Below, piece after piece: positions 54,186 through 62,925 of a DNA stretch of 64,000 nt. Origin of the DNA: an uncultured Hoeflea sp. (GTDB lineage: Bacteria; Pseudomonadota; Alphaproteobacteria; Rhizobiales; Rhizobiaceae); contig NZ_CANMVK010000002.1 in NCBI RefSeq assembly GCF_947501405.1, forward strand, positions 496,001 through 560,000, in the 5' to 3' direction. How positions within the stretch are numbered: the first letter of the stretch is position 1; the number at the start of each line of letters is the position of its first letter. The position numbers were made by a program, and so were the translations under genes. The notes under the pieces are model-generated. The model ran no database searches. It had not been told where the DNA came from and was given only the letters and a program-made list of their open reading frames with translations.

Positions 54186-54214
54186 GCGGCGGCCCGCATC
54201 ATGCGGGCCGCCGC
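54186..54214 (+). other. Strong intercistronic hairpin after the binding-protein gene
   Basis: GCGGCGGCCCGCA (54186-54198) and TGCGGGCCGCCGC (54202-54214) form a perfect 13-bp stem with a 3-base loop, six bases after the stop. No clean T-run follows, so it is likelier to stabilise the binding-protein message or partly terminate, raising binding protein over permease, than to be a full terminator. Confidence 0.75.
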
Positions 54215-54274
54215 TCATTCATTTCCAGAATTTGAATCGCGAACTGTGCTTTTGTGCGGCCGGGGGAGAGGCGC

Positions 54275-55240
54275 GTGAATGATTTGCTGACACGGGACAT
54301 GCTGGTGAAATGGGCGCCGCTGATCGTGCTCATTGTGCTGGTGCTGATGTTCGCACTGATTGAGCCGCGCTTTTTCTCCGTGCGCAATTTTGCGCGCATC
54401 GGCATTTCCTCTGCGCCGGCCTTGATGGTGGCCATTGGCGTCACCTTCATCATCATCATGGGGTCGATCGACCTTTCGATGGAAGGCACGGTTTCGGTTT
54501 GCGCTGTGGCCTTTGCCTTTTGCTTTCTCGCGCTCGGCGGCACCTTGTGGAGCGCTGCCTGGTTGGCGCTGCCGCTGGCCCTGGTTGTCGGCGCCGTGAT
54601 CGGCCTCATCAATGGGCTGGTGCATGTCAAACTCAAGATCCCTTCCTTCATGGCCAGTCTGGCGATGGGTTTTGTCGGGACCGGATTTGCGCTTTTGCTG
54701 ACCGGCGGCGACCGGGTGCGCATCGAGGACGAAGCCTTCCGTTCGTTGCTGACCGTGCGCTGGTTCAATTTCCCGATCATGTGCTACGTCGCCCTGGCGT
54801 TCCTGCTGATCGCCTGGTTCATCCAGACCCGCACCACGCTGGGCCGCAATTTCTACGCAGTCGGCGGCGGCGAGGAACTCGCCCACGCTTCGGGTCTAAA
54901 TGTCAATCGGGTACGGGTGCTCGGCTTCATGCTGGCGGGTGTGTTTTACGCCGTCGGCGCGCTGCTTGCGGTGGGACGCATCGGCATTGCCGAAACCGCC
55001 ACCGGCAGCAACTTCATGTTCGTCTCGATCACCTCGGTGGTTGTTGGCGGTACCGCGCTGTGGGGGGGCATTGGCGGCGTCTTCAACACGCTGATCGGCG
55101 TGCTGATCGTCAATGTCATCGGCAACGGCATGGTGGTCGTCGGCCTGCCCGGATATGTCCAGGATGGTGTCCTGGGGCTGCTTGTTATTATCGCCGTGGT
55201 TCTGTCCACCGACCGCAAGTCGGTCGACTTCGTGAAATAG
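54275..55240 (+). CDS. Sugar ABC transporter permease 1 (CUT2 type)
   Basis: 321 aa, with a chain of hydrophobic helices and the family motifs FIIIMGSIDLSMEGTV and LKIPSFMASLAMGFVGTG, then the EELAHASGLNVNRVRV coupling region. GTG start at 54275 with GGGGGAGAG upstream; the ATG overlapping it is out of frame. Works with the second permease (56765) and the ATPase (55250) as a heteromeric importer. Confidence 0.87.
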   Translation: MNDLLTRDMLVKWAPLIVLIVLVLMFALIEPRFFSVRNFARIGISSAPALMVAIGVTFIIIMGSIDLSMEGTVSVCAVAFAFCFLALGGTLWSAAWLALPLALVVGAVIGLINGLVHVKLKIPSFMASLAMGFVGTGFALLLTGGDRVRIEDEAFRSLLTVRWFNFPIMCYVALAFLLIAWFIQTRTTLGRNFYAVGGGEELAHASGLNVNRVRVLGFMLAGVFYAVGALLAVGRIGIAETATGSNFMFVSITSVVVGGTALWGGIGGVFNTLIGVLIVNVIGNGMVVVGLPGYVQDGVLGLLVIIAVVLSTDRKSVDFVK

Positions 55241-55249
55241 GGGCGGGCC

Positions 55250-56755
55250 ATGTACGAACTCAGACAGGTCGACAAGAAATTCCCCGGTGTCCACGCCCTC
55301 AAATCCATCGACTTCAAGATCGGCCGTGGCGAAATCGTCGGACTGGTCGGTGAGAACGGGGCCGGCAAATCGACCCTGATGAAGGTCATCTACGGCGCCT
55401 ATCAGCCCGACGGAGGCACCATCACCATCGACAGTGTCGCGGTCCGTTTCCAGAACCCGCGCCAGGCGATGCAAAAGGGCATCGGCATGGTGTTTCAGGA
55501 GCAGTCGTTGATCACCAACCTGACGGTGATGGAAAACATCTTCCTCGGTTACGAGCAGCAATTCGTCAAATTCGGTGTCGTCAACTGGAAGGCGATGGCG
55601 GCCGCCGCCAGGGCTCAGCTCGCAAAGGTCAAGCTGGACATCGATCCCAATATGATCACCGCCAAATTGTCGTTCGCGCAGCGGCAACTGGTCGAACTCG
55701 CCAAGGTGCTGACCCTTGAGGAGCGGGTGGATGGCGATCTGGTCATCTTGCTTGACGAACCGACTTCGGTGCTCGCCAAGGAAGAGGTCGAACTGCTGTT
55801 CAGGCTGGTGCGGGAACTCACGACCCGGGCCTCGTTCATCTTTGTCTCGCACCGCATGGACGAAGTGCTTGAACTCTCCGACCGCATCTATGTGATGAAG
55901 GACGGCGAAGTCGTCGATGTGGTTTCGGCAGCCGACGCCAATGTCGACGCCATCCAGCACAAGATGGTCGGCCGCGACGTAGACAAGCAATATTACCGCG
56001 AGCAGAAGCAAGAACCCTATGACGCAGACCGCACGCTGGCGTCCTTTGACGCAGTCAGCCTGGGCAAGAAATATCGCGACATCAGTTTCGATCTGCGTGC
56101 GGGCGAAGTGCTGTGCCTGGTTGGCACCGAAGGTTCGGGCCGTGAGGCGATCTTGCGAACCGTGTTCGGGCTCGAGACGCCTGACAGCGGCAGCGTGACG
56201 CTCAAGGGCGAGGAAGTTCGCGCCTTCACCGCCCGGAGCGGCGTCGAAAAGGGCGTTGGCTACGTGCCGCGCGAACGCAAGGTCGAGGGCCTGGTGGGCG
56301 GCATGAATGTCTACGAGAACATGACGCTCAGCCAGATGCGGCGCTACAGCACCGCAGGCGTGCTGCGGCTTGGCGAGGAGCGGCAACTGGCCCGCGACTG
56401 GATCGACAAACTGTCGATCAAGACCCCGTCCGAACACAAGGATTGCGGGGGTCTGTCAGGTGGCAACCAGCAGAAGGTGGTGCTCGCCAAATGGCGGTCC
56501 GGCGGATCCGACATCATCCTGCTCGATCACCCGACCCGGGGTCTGGATATCGGCGCCAAGGAGGATGTCTATGACATGGTCCGCGCCATGTCCGCCGATG
56601 GCGTCGGCATTCTCCTGGTCGCCGATACGCTCGAGGAGGCAATCGGGCTGTCGCACACCATCATCGTCCTGAAGGACGGGGAAGTTCAGCACCGGTTTGA
56701 TTGCGCTCCGGGCGCCAAGCCGACGCTCTATGACCTCGTCCATTACATGATCTGA
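55250..56755 (+). CDS. Sugar ABC transporter double ATPase (RbsA/XylG type)
   Basis: 501 aa, two ATPase domains. The first has Walker A GENGAGKST and Walker B VILLDEPTSV, but a weak signature (LSFAQRQLVEL in place of LSGGxxQ). The second has the degenerate Walker A common to this family (GTEGSGREA), a good signature LSGGNQQKV, and Walker B IILLDHPTRGLDIGAK with His where the catalytic Glu would be. Spaced 9 bp after permease 1 and 9 bp before permease 2. Confidence 0.88.
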   Translation: MYELRQVDKKFPGVHALKSIDFKIGRGEIVGLVGENGAGKSTLMKVIYGAYQPDGGTITIDSVAVRFQNPRQAMQKGIGMVFQEQSLITNLTVMENIFLGYEQQFVKFGVVNWKAMAAAARAQLAKVKLDIDPNMITAKLSFAQRQLVELAKVLTLEERVDGDLVILLDEPTSVLAKEEVELLFRLVRELTTRASFIFVSHRMDEVLELSDRIYVMKDGEVVDVVSAADANVDAIQHKMVGRDVDKQYYREQKQEPYDADRTLASFDAVSLGKKYRDISFDLRAGEVLCLVGTEGSGREAILRTVFGLETPDSGSVTLKGEEVRAFTARSGVEKGVGYVPRERKVEGLVGGMNVYENMTLSQMRRYSTAGVLRLGEERQLARDWIDKLSIKTPSEHKDCGGLSGGNQQKVVLAKWRSGGSDIILLDHPTRGLDIGAKEDVYDMVRAMSADGVGILLVADTLEEAIGLSHTIIVLKDGEVQHRFDCAPGAKPTLYDLVHYMI

Positions 56756-56764
56756 GGCTCGCTT

Positions 56765-57706
56765 ATGACCCTTGAACGGCTAAAACCGCATCTGCCATGG
56801 ATCACGCTGCTGGCGCTTGTGCTGGTCGTCGGCATCGGCGACAGCAATTTCCTCAAACCGCAAAACCTGATCGCCATGGCGGCCGACATCGTGCCCTTGT
56901 TCATCATGGCGCTCGGCATGACCTTTGCCATCTATATCGGCGGCATCGACCTTTCCGCCCAATCCGTGGCCAATATGACCACGGTGATCGCCACCGTGGC
57001 GCTGCCGCTGTTCGGTCCCTTTACCGCGCTCCTGTGCATCGTCGCGGGTCTGGCACTGGGCGGGGTCTCTGGCTACGTCACCACGCGGCTTCTGGTGCCC
57101 TCCTTCATCTCCACACTGGCAATTGGCGGGATCGCCTACTCCATCGGCCAGTATCTGTCGGGCCAGCGCGCGCTCTACATGGATGCAGCAATGCGCGATG
57201 GCTATTTCGGCTGGATGGTGGGAAGCAGTTTCGGCATCCCCCATGAGCTGTTTATCGGCGCCGTGCTGGTGATTGCGGCTTACTTTGTCCAGAGCAGAAC
57301 CGTGTTCGGCAGGTCGCTCAAGGCTGTCGGCGCGGGCGAACCGGCAGCGGTCGCCTCGGGCATCAATGTGGCGCGCATCAAGATCATGGCCTTTGCGATC
57401 TCGGGCGCCTTGGCTGCGATTGCCGGATTGCTGTTTTCGGTCAAGCTGTCGGGCGGTTCACCGACCATTGCCAACGGCTTTCTGCTACCGGCAATCGTCG
57501 CGGTGCTGGTCGGCGGAACCCCGCTCACCGGTGGCGTCGGAGGGGTCATCAACACCCTGATCGGCACGCTGATCGTCGCCGTGATCCGCTCCTCAATGCT
57601 CTATTTCGAGGTCGATGCCACCCGGCAGCAAATGGTGTTCGGGCTGGTGCTGATCATCGCCATCGCCATGACCATCGACCGTAGCAAGTTGCGCGTCGTT
57701 AAATAG
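56765..57706 (+). CDS. Sugar ABC transporter permease 2 (CUT2 type)
   Basis: 313 aa, paralogous to permease 1 with AIYIGGIDLSAQSVAN, LLVPSFISTLAIGGIAY and AVGAGEPAAVASGINVARIK. Completes the importer. Two distinct permease subunits are less common in CUT2 systems than a homodimer, and occur in AI-2 and some polyol-type importers. Confidence 0.88.
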   Translation: MTLERLKPHLPWITLLALVLVVGIGDSNFLKPQNLIAMAADIVPLFIMALGMTFAIYIGGIDLSAQSVANMTTVIATVALPLFGPFTALLCIVAGLALGGVSGYVTTRLLVPSFISTLAIGGIAYSIGQYLSGQRALYMDAAMRDGYFGWMVGSSFGIPHELFIGAVLVIAAYFVQSRTVFGRSLKAVGAGEPAAVASGINVARIKIMAFAISGALAAIAGLLFSVKLSGGSPTIANGFLLPAIVAVLVGGTPLTGGVGGVINTLIGTLIVAVIRSSMLYFEVDATRQQMVFGLVLIIAIAMTIDRSKLRVVK

Positions 57707-57756
57707 CGCGAACCAAAACCGGTCAGGTGAACCCGGCCAGCCGATAGGAGACGGTC

Positions 57757-58791
57757 ATGCAGATGAAATCCGCGGTTCTGGTTGCGCCTGGTCGCTTCGA
57801 GGTCCAGTCACGGCCGGTGCCCGAGCCCGCACTCGGCGAGGTGCTGATCAAGATCACCCGGGTCGGAATCTGCGGCACCGATATTCACATCTTCAACGGC
57901 CACTATGCCGCTGACAGCCTGCCCATGGTGCCCGGCCATGAATTGGCCGGCCGCATCGCGGCGCTGGGCAGTCCTTCGGAGCGATTGAACGTGGGCCAGA
58001 AGGCCGTTGTCGACATGAACATCGGCTGCGGCGTCTGTTACTGGTGCCGCCGTCAGGAGATCCTGAGCTGTCCGTCGATGGACCAGATCGGCATCACCAT
58101 GGATGGCGCTTTCAGCGAATATATCTGCGTGCCCGAGCGGTTGGTGATTTCCGCGCCGGATCATGTTCCAGACGAGGTGCTGGCGCTGGTCGAGCCGCTG
58201 GCTTGCGTGGTGCGCGCGGCGCGCAAATCGAATGTTACCTTTGGCCAGTCGGTTGTGGTCATCGGCGCCGGCCCGATCGGTAATCTGCATGTGCAATTGC
58301 TGCGCGCCATCGGCGCGGCGCCGATCATCGTCACAGACCTTTCCGCAGCCCGTGTCGACATGGCGCGCGCGGCGGGGGCCGATGTCGCCGTCGTAGACCC
58401 GGCGGCTCTGAACAAGGCGGTGATGGACGCCACCGAGGGCCGTGGCGCCGACATGGTGATCGAAAGCGTCGGCAATCCGGCGCTTTACAAGCTGGCCACC
58501 ACGCTGATCCGCAAGGGCGGGCACATCGCAGCCTTCGGTCTGACCGGGGCCGGCGAGACGCTCGCCATCGACATTCTGTCGACCATACTTGAGGAGAATT
58601 CGATCAAGGGATCGGTGGCCGGCATCGGCCAGGACATGCACGACGCGCTCACGCTGCTGGTGCATGGCCGCATCGATCCGTCGCCGTTCACGTCGGCTGT
58701 GTTCGATCTCGACGATATTCAGACAGCCTTCGACACGCTCGGGCAGCGACCCGGCGATCTCAAGACGCATATCAGAATTTCAGGAGAGTAA
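57757..58791 (+). CDS. Zinc-dependent alcohol dehydrogenase (medium-chain)
   Basis: 344 aa MDR enzyme. Catalytic zinc site: GICGTDIH and GHELAGR; structural zinc: four cysteines in CGVCYWCRRQEILSC; NAD-binding motif VVIGAGPIGNLHVQL. Resembles sorbitol/threonine-dehydrogenase-type enzymes that oxidise secondary alcohols of polyols. Lies directly after the importer, so it probably acts on the imported compound. GGAG lies upstream of the ATG. Confidence 0.87.
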   Translation: MQMKSAVLVAPGRFEVQSRPVPEPALGEVLIKITRVGICGTDIHIFNGHYAADSLPMVPGHELAGRIAALGSPSERLNVGQKAVVDMNIGCGVCYWCRRQEILSCPSMDQIGITMDGAFSEYICVPERLVISAPDHVPDEVLALVEPLACVVRAARKSNVTFGQSVVVIGAGPIGNLHVQLLRAIGAAPIIVTDLSAARVDMARAAGADVAVVDPAALNKAVMDATEGRGADMVIESVGNPALYKLATTLIRKGGHIAAFGLTGAGETLAIDILSTILEENSIKGSVAGIGQDMHDALTLLVHGRIDPSPFTSAVFDLDDIQTAFDTLGQRPGDLKTHIRISGE

Positions 58792-58795
58792 CCGA

Positions 58796-59365
58796 ATGGG
58801 AAAAATCCTTATCATTTACGACACCGACAGTGACCGGCGTTTCACCGAGACCATGGTGCCGCTGGTCAGGGAGGGGGCTGAATCAGTCGAAGGGATGGAC
58901 GTGCGGGTGCGCCATGTCGACGACGCCAAAACCGAGGATGTGTTCTGGGCCGATGGCATCGCAATCGGCTGTCCGACCCACCTGGGCAACATCTCCTGGC
59001 GCATGAAAAAATGGTGGGACGACCGCACCCCGGAGATCTGGTTCAAGACCGACGGCAAATTCGCCGTGCCCTTCACCTCGGCCGGCAGCCTCGGCGGCGG
59101 CGGCGAACTGGCCTGTAATGCGCTCAGCATCATGATGATGAACATGGGCTATTTCGTCTTCGGCATCACCGATTACGTGGCCAAGAAGGAGAGCCTGCAT
59201 TACGGCGCGGTTGTGGCCGGTGAGCCGCGCGCCGGTCACGCCAAGGAATCCTGCCGCAGGACCGGGCGGCGCCTCGCCGAGTGGGTCGGCTACTACATGG
59301 AGGGCCGCAAGGACCTGCATCCGCTGCAATCGCAATATGAACGCTTCTGGGAGCTCGCAGACTGA
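58796..59365 (+). CDS. Flavodoxin-fold protein, WrbA-like
   Basis: 189 aa. Opens GKILIIYDTDSDRRFTETMV, the FMN phosphate-binding loop position, though the usual T/S-rich loop is changed. Later blocks GCPTHLGNISWRMKKWWDD and FTSAGSLGGGGELACNAL match the WrbA/flavodoxin NADPH-quinone oxidoreductase family. Start at 58796, five bases after the dehydrogenase stop, with AGGAG upstream. Probably a redox partner or quinone reductase for the cluster. Confidence 0.82.
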   Translation: MGKILIIYDTDSDRRFTETMVPLVREGAESVEGMDVRVRHVDDAKTEDVFWADGIAIGCPTHLGNISWRMKKWWDDRTPEIWFKTDGKFAVPFTSAGSLGGGGELACNALSIMMMNMGYFVFGITDYVAKKESLHYGAVVAGEPRAGHAKESCRRTGRRLAEWVGYYMEGRKDLHPLQSQYERFWELAD

Positions 59366-59664
59366 TGACAAAGGCAAGACTGTTGGTCGAACTCGACGTA
59401 AAACCCGAAGCCCAAGCCTCCTTCGAAGAGGTCTTTCGAGCCGAATTCATCGCCCGTTCGCGCCGCGAAGGCGGATGCGAGCAGTATGAGCTCTGGCGTC
59501 AGGCGGACAATCCCGCGCGCATGACCATTGTCGAGGTCTGGTCATCCCCGCAAGCGCTTGAAACCCATATGGCCCAACCCTGGTTTGCCGAATGGGCGCC
59601 GAAGATGGAGGCCTCACTGGCGACGCCTCCGGTCATCAGAACGATGGTTTCGGTCGAAGACTGA
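59365..59664 (+). CDS. Antibiotic biosynthesis monooxygenase (ABM) domain protein
   Basis: 99 aa ABM fold (dimeric ferredoxin-like barrel): ARLLVELDVKPEAQASFEEVF, REGGCEQYELWRQADNP, and ETHMAQPWFAEW. Start overlaps the flavodoxin stop by one base (TGATG), so the pair is coupled. Members act as cofactor-free monooxygenases or as small ligand-binding proteins; which applies is unknown. Confidence 0.83.
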   Translation: MTKARLLVELDVKPEAQASFEEVFRAEFIARSRREGGCEQYELWRQADNPARMTIVEVWSSPQALETHMAQPWFAEWAPKMEASLATPPVIRTMVSVED

Positions 59665-59713
59665 ACCGGCGGCGCGCGCCTGGGGATATCGTGAACCGGG
59701 TGCGCCCTTGATA

Positions 59714-59735
59714 TAACCGGATAGTTACTTATAGT
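59714..59735. promoter_or_regulatory. Candidate TetR operator, site C (aldehyde dehydrogenase promoter)
   Basis: TAACCGGATAGTTACTTATA aligns base for base with site D (TAACTGGTTAGTTACTTAAA) with few mismatches. It ends about 30 bp before the aldehyde dehydrogenase start. Confidence 0.55.
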
Positions 59736-59764
59736 CCGGTTTCAAATGAATTTCGGAGTGAACC

Positions 59765-61264
59765 ATGAACCAGCACGTCAAAACACTGTCGCTGCCCGCC
59801 AAGCCACGCGATTTCGGCTTTTTCGTCGATGGCAAATCCGTTGCCGCAGATGGCCGGGAGGTGTTCGAGCGCGCATCTCCGGGCCATGGCGTGCCGGTCT
59901 CGCGCGTTCCCAAATGCACGCCGCAGGATCTTGATGATGCAGTGGCGGCTGCGCGTCGCGCCTTTGACGACCGGCGCTGGTCCGGCCTCAATGGCGCCGA
60001 CCGCGCAGCAGTGCTGTTGAAGGCCGCGGAACTTATTCGCGAACGTCAGGACGAAATCGCCTATTGGGAAACGCTCGAGAACGGCAAGCCAATCTCCCAG
60101 GCCCGCGCCGAGGTCGGCGGATGCATCGGCATGTTCGAATATGCGTCGGGGCTGGCGCGCAGCCTACATGGCGACAGTTTCAATAATCTCGGTGATGGCA
60201 TGTTCGGCATCGTCACCCGCGAGCCGGTCGGCGTGGTGGGCATCATCACCCCGTGGAACTTCCCGTTCCTGATCCTGTGCGAGCGCGTGCCCTATGTGCT
60301 GGCCTCGGGCTGCACGATCGTCGCCAAACCGTCGGAGGTGACCAGCGCCACCACGATCATGCTGGCGGAGATCTTGTCGGAAGCCGGTCTGCCCGATGGC
60401 GTCATGAATGTGGTCACCGGCTCCGGCAGCTCCATCGGTCAGGCGCTGATCGACCACATGGATGTCGACATGCTCTCGTTTACCGGCTCGACGGCCGTCG
60501 GGCGCCATTGCGTCAAGGCGGCCGCCGGCAATTTCAAGAAACTCGGCCTTGAGCTTGGCGGCAAGAACCCGCAGATCGTCTTCGCCGACGCCGATCTCGA
60601 GGATGCCGCCGATGGCGTGGCTTTCGGCATCGCGTTCAACACCGGCCAATGCTGCGTGTCGGGCTCGCGGCTGATTGTTGAGCGCTCGGTGGCGCAGGAT
60701 TTCGAAAAAATGGTCGCCGCCAAGCTCGAAAAGGCCATCGTCGGCGACCCGCTCGATGAAGCCACCCAGATCGGCGCGATTACCACCGACGCCCAGAATG
60801 CCACCATCATGTCCTATATCGACAAGGGCCGCGAGGAAGGCGCCCGCCTGATCTCCGGCGGAACCGCGGTCGATGTGGGCGGCGGCCAATACATCGCGCC
60901 CACCCTGTTTGGCGATGTCACCCGCGACATGGCGATCGCCCGCGACGAGATCTTCGGACCAGTGCTTGCGGTGATGCCGTTCGATAGCGTTGAAGAGGCG
61001 ATCGAAATGGCCAATGATACGGTCTATGGGCTGGCCGCCAGCGTCTGGACCAAGAACATCGACAAGGCGCTGATGGTCACCCGGCGGGTCCAGGCGGGCC
61101 GGTTCTGGGTCAACACCACGTTGTCGGGCGGACCGGAATTGCCGCTGGGCGGTTTCAAGCAATCGGGCTGGGGCCGCGAGGCCGGCAAATACGGCGTCGA
61201 GGAATACACCCAGCTCAAGTCCGTCCATATCGAGATCGGCAAACGCGCGCATTGGGTGGAGTGA
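59765..61264 (+). CDS. NAD(P)-dependent aldehyde dehydrogenase
   Basis: 499 aa, standard ALDH. Catalytic Cys in NTGQCCVSGS, general base Glu in LGLELGGKNP, substrate/cofactor motif TPWNFPFLILCER and FTGSTAVGRH. The substrate is unassigned; the GMC gene that overlaps it by one base (TGATG) presumably makes the aldehyde. Confidence 0.92.
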   Translation: MNQHVKTLSLPAKPRDFGFFVDGKSVAADGREVFERASPGHGVPVSRVPKCTPQDLDDAVAAARRAFDDRRWSGLNGADRAAVLLKAAELIRERQDEIAYWETLENGKPISQARAEVGGCIGMFEYASGLARSLHGDSFNNLGDGMFGIVTREPVGVVGIITPWNFPFLILCERVPYVLASGCTIVAKPSEVTSATTIMLAEILSEAGLPDGVMNVVTGSGSSIGQALIDHMDVDMLSFTGSTAVGRHCVKAAAGNFKKLGLELGGKNPQIVFADADLEDAADGVAFGIAFNTGQCCVSGSRLIVERSVAQDFEKMVAAKLEKAIVGDPLDEATQIGAITTDAQNATIMSYIDKGREEGARLISGGTAVDVGGGQYIAPTLFGDVTRDMAIARDEIFGPVLAVMPFDSVEEAIEMANDTVYGLAASVWTKNIDKALMVTRRVQAGRFWVNTTLSGGPELPLGGFKQSGWGREAGKYGVEEYTQLKSVHIEIGKRAHWVE

Positions 61265-62865
61265 TGGCATCCGAAGGCTATGATTACATTATTGTCGGCG
61301 GCGGTTCGGCCGGCTGCGTGCTGGCCAATCGGCTGAGCGAGAACGACGCGGTTCGCGTTCTGCTGATCGAGGCCGGCGGCAAGGACAGGCACCCGTTTAT
61401 TCACATGCCGGTCGGTTTCGCCAAGATGACATCGGGCCCCTACACATGGGGGTTCAACACCGCGCCGCAAAAACACGCCAATATGCGCGAGATCCCCTAT
61501 GCCCAGGCGCGGGTGATCGGCGGCGGCAGTTCGATCAACGCCGAAGTCTTCACCCGTGGAAACCCGGTCGATTATGACCGCTGGGCCAATGAGGAGGGCT
61601 GCGAAGGCTGGTCCTTTGATGAGGTCAAGGACTGCTTCATCCGCTCGGAAGGCAACACCATGCTCTCGGGCGAGTGGCATGGCACCGATGGGCCGCTTGG
61701 CGTATCCAATCTCGCCGATCCGCAGCCGATGACCCGTGCCTTCGTCCAGTCCTGTCAGGAATATGGCATTCCCCATAACCCCGATTTCAACGGCGAGGCC
61801 CAGGCCGGCGCGGGCGTCTATCAGACCACGATCCGCAATGCCCGCCGCTGCTCGGCCGCCACCGCCTATCTCAAGCCGGTGATGCACCGGACGAACCTGA
61901 CTGTGCGCACAGGGTGTCTGGTGCACAAGGTGGTTGTCAAAAATGGCCGCGCCACCGGCGTGTCCTATGAGCATCAAAACCGGCTGACCACCGCCATCGC
62001 CGACCAGGAAGTGATCGTCACCTCCGGTGCCATCGGCACGCCGAAACTGATGTTGTTGTCAGGCATCGGCCCGGCCGCGCAATTGAGCGAACACGGCATC
62101 CCGGTGGTGCGGGATCTGCCGGGCGTCGGTGAAAACCTCAACGATCATTACGGCATCGACATCGTCGCCGAACTGACGGGCCACTACAGCCTCGACAAAT
62201 ACAACAAGCCGCATTGGGCGGCCTGGGCCGGTTTGCAATACTACCTGTTCGGTTCGGGTCCCGTGGCCTCAAATGTGGTCGAGGGCGGCGCTTTCTGGTA
62301 TGCAGACAAAAGCCTGCCGGTGCCGGACTTGCAGTTTCATTTCCTGGCGGGCGCCGGCGCCGAGGCTGGTGTCCCGAGCGTGTCCAAGGGCAGTTCCGGC
62401 ATCACGCTCAATTCCTACACGCTCAGGCCCAAGAGCCGCGGCACGGTGCGGCTGCGCTCGTCCAACCCGGCCGATCTGCCTGTTGTCGATCCGAATTTCC
62501 TAGCCGAGCCGGAAGATCTCAAGACCTCCGTCGAGGGTGTCAGGATCAGCCGCGAGATATTTTCCCAGCATTCGCTGCAGAAATACATGCGCGCCATTCG
62601 CTTTCCCGATGACAGCGTCAAATCGCAGGCTGAATACGAGGCCTATGCCCGCCAGTATGGCCGCACCTCCTACCACCCCACATGCACCTGCAAGATGGGT
62701 GTTGACGAGATGGCGGTGGTCGATCCGAAACTGCGGGTTCACGGCATTGAGGCGCTGCGTATCTGCGACAGCTCGATCATGCCGAGCCTGGTGGGATCGA
62801 ACACCAATGCGCCGACAATCATGATTGCCGAAAAAGCCTCGGATTTCATTCGCGGCAACCGCTGA
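61264..62865 (+). CDS. GMC-family flavin alcohol oxidoreductase (second paralogue)
   Basis: 533 aa. FAD motif YDYIIVGGGSAGCVLANRLSE, QARVIGGGSSINAEVFTRG, catalytic region SYHPTCTCKMG and the C-terminal NTNAPTIMIAEKAS. Close relative of the gene at 49819, which has HHPVGTCKMG at the same place. It is translationally coupled to the aldehyde dehydrogenase, so alcohol-to-aldehyde-to-acid is the likely flow. Confidence 0.88.
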   Translation: MASEGYDYIIVGGGSAGCVLANRLSENDAVRVLLIEAGGKDRHPFIHMPVGFAKMTSGPYTWGFNTAPQKHANMREIPYAQARVIGGGSSINAEVFTRGNPVDYDRWANEEGCEGWSFDEVKDCFIRSEGNTMLSGEWHGTDGPLGVSNLADPQPMTRAFVQSCQEYGIPHNPDFNGEAQAGAGVYQTTIRNARRCSAATAYLKPVMHRTNLTVRTGCLVHKVVVKNGRATGVSYEHQNRLTTAIADQEVIVTSGAIGTPKLMLLSGIGPAAQLSEHGIPVVRDLPGVGENLNDHYGIDIVAELTGHYSLDKYNKPHWAAWAGLQYYLFGSGPVASNVVEGGAFWYADKSLPVPDLQFHFLAGAGAEAGVPSVSKGSSGITLNSYTLRPKSRGTVRLRSSNPADLPVVDPNFLAEPEDLKTSVEGVRISREIFSQHSLQKYMRAIRFPDDSVKSQAEYEAYARQYGRTSYHPTCTCKMGVDEMAVVDPKLRVHGIEALRICDSSIMPSLVGSNTNAPTIMIAEKASDFIRGNR

Positions 62866-62886
62866 CCGGCCATCAAATCCATCTGT

Positions 62887-62911
62887 AAAGGACGGCCCCG
62901 GGCCGCCCTTT
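62887..62911. terminator. Bidirectional terminator-like hairpin
   Basis: AAAGGACGGCCC and GGGCCGCCCTTT form a GC-rich stem with one mismatch between the convergent GMC and aldo/keto reductase genes. Short A/T flanks on both sides support bidirectional termination. Confidence 0.7.
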
Positions 62912-62925
62912 ATGCGTGACGCGGC

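Noticed and set aside
54896-56437. 513-codon minus-strand frame opposite the permease and double ATPase
   Set aside because: Antisense shadow; the plus-strand ATPase has all the expected motifs.
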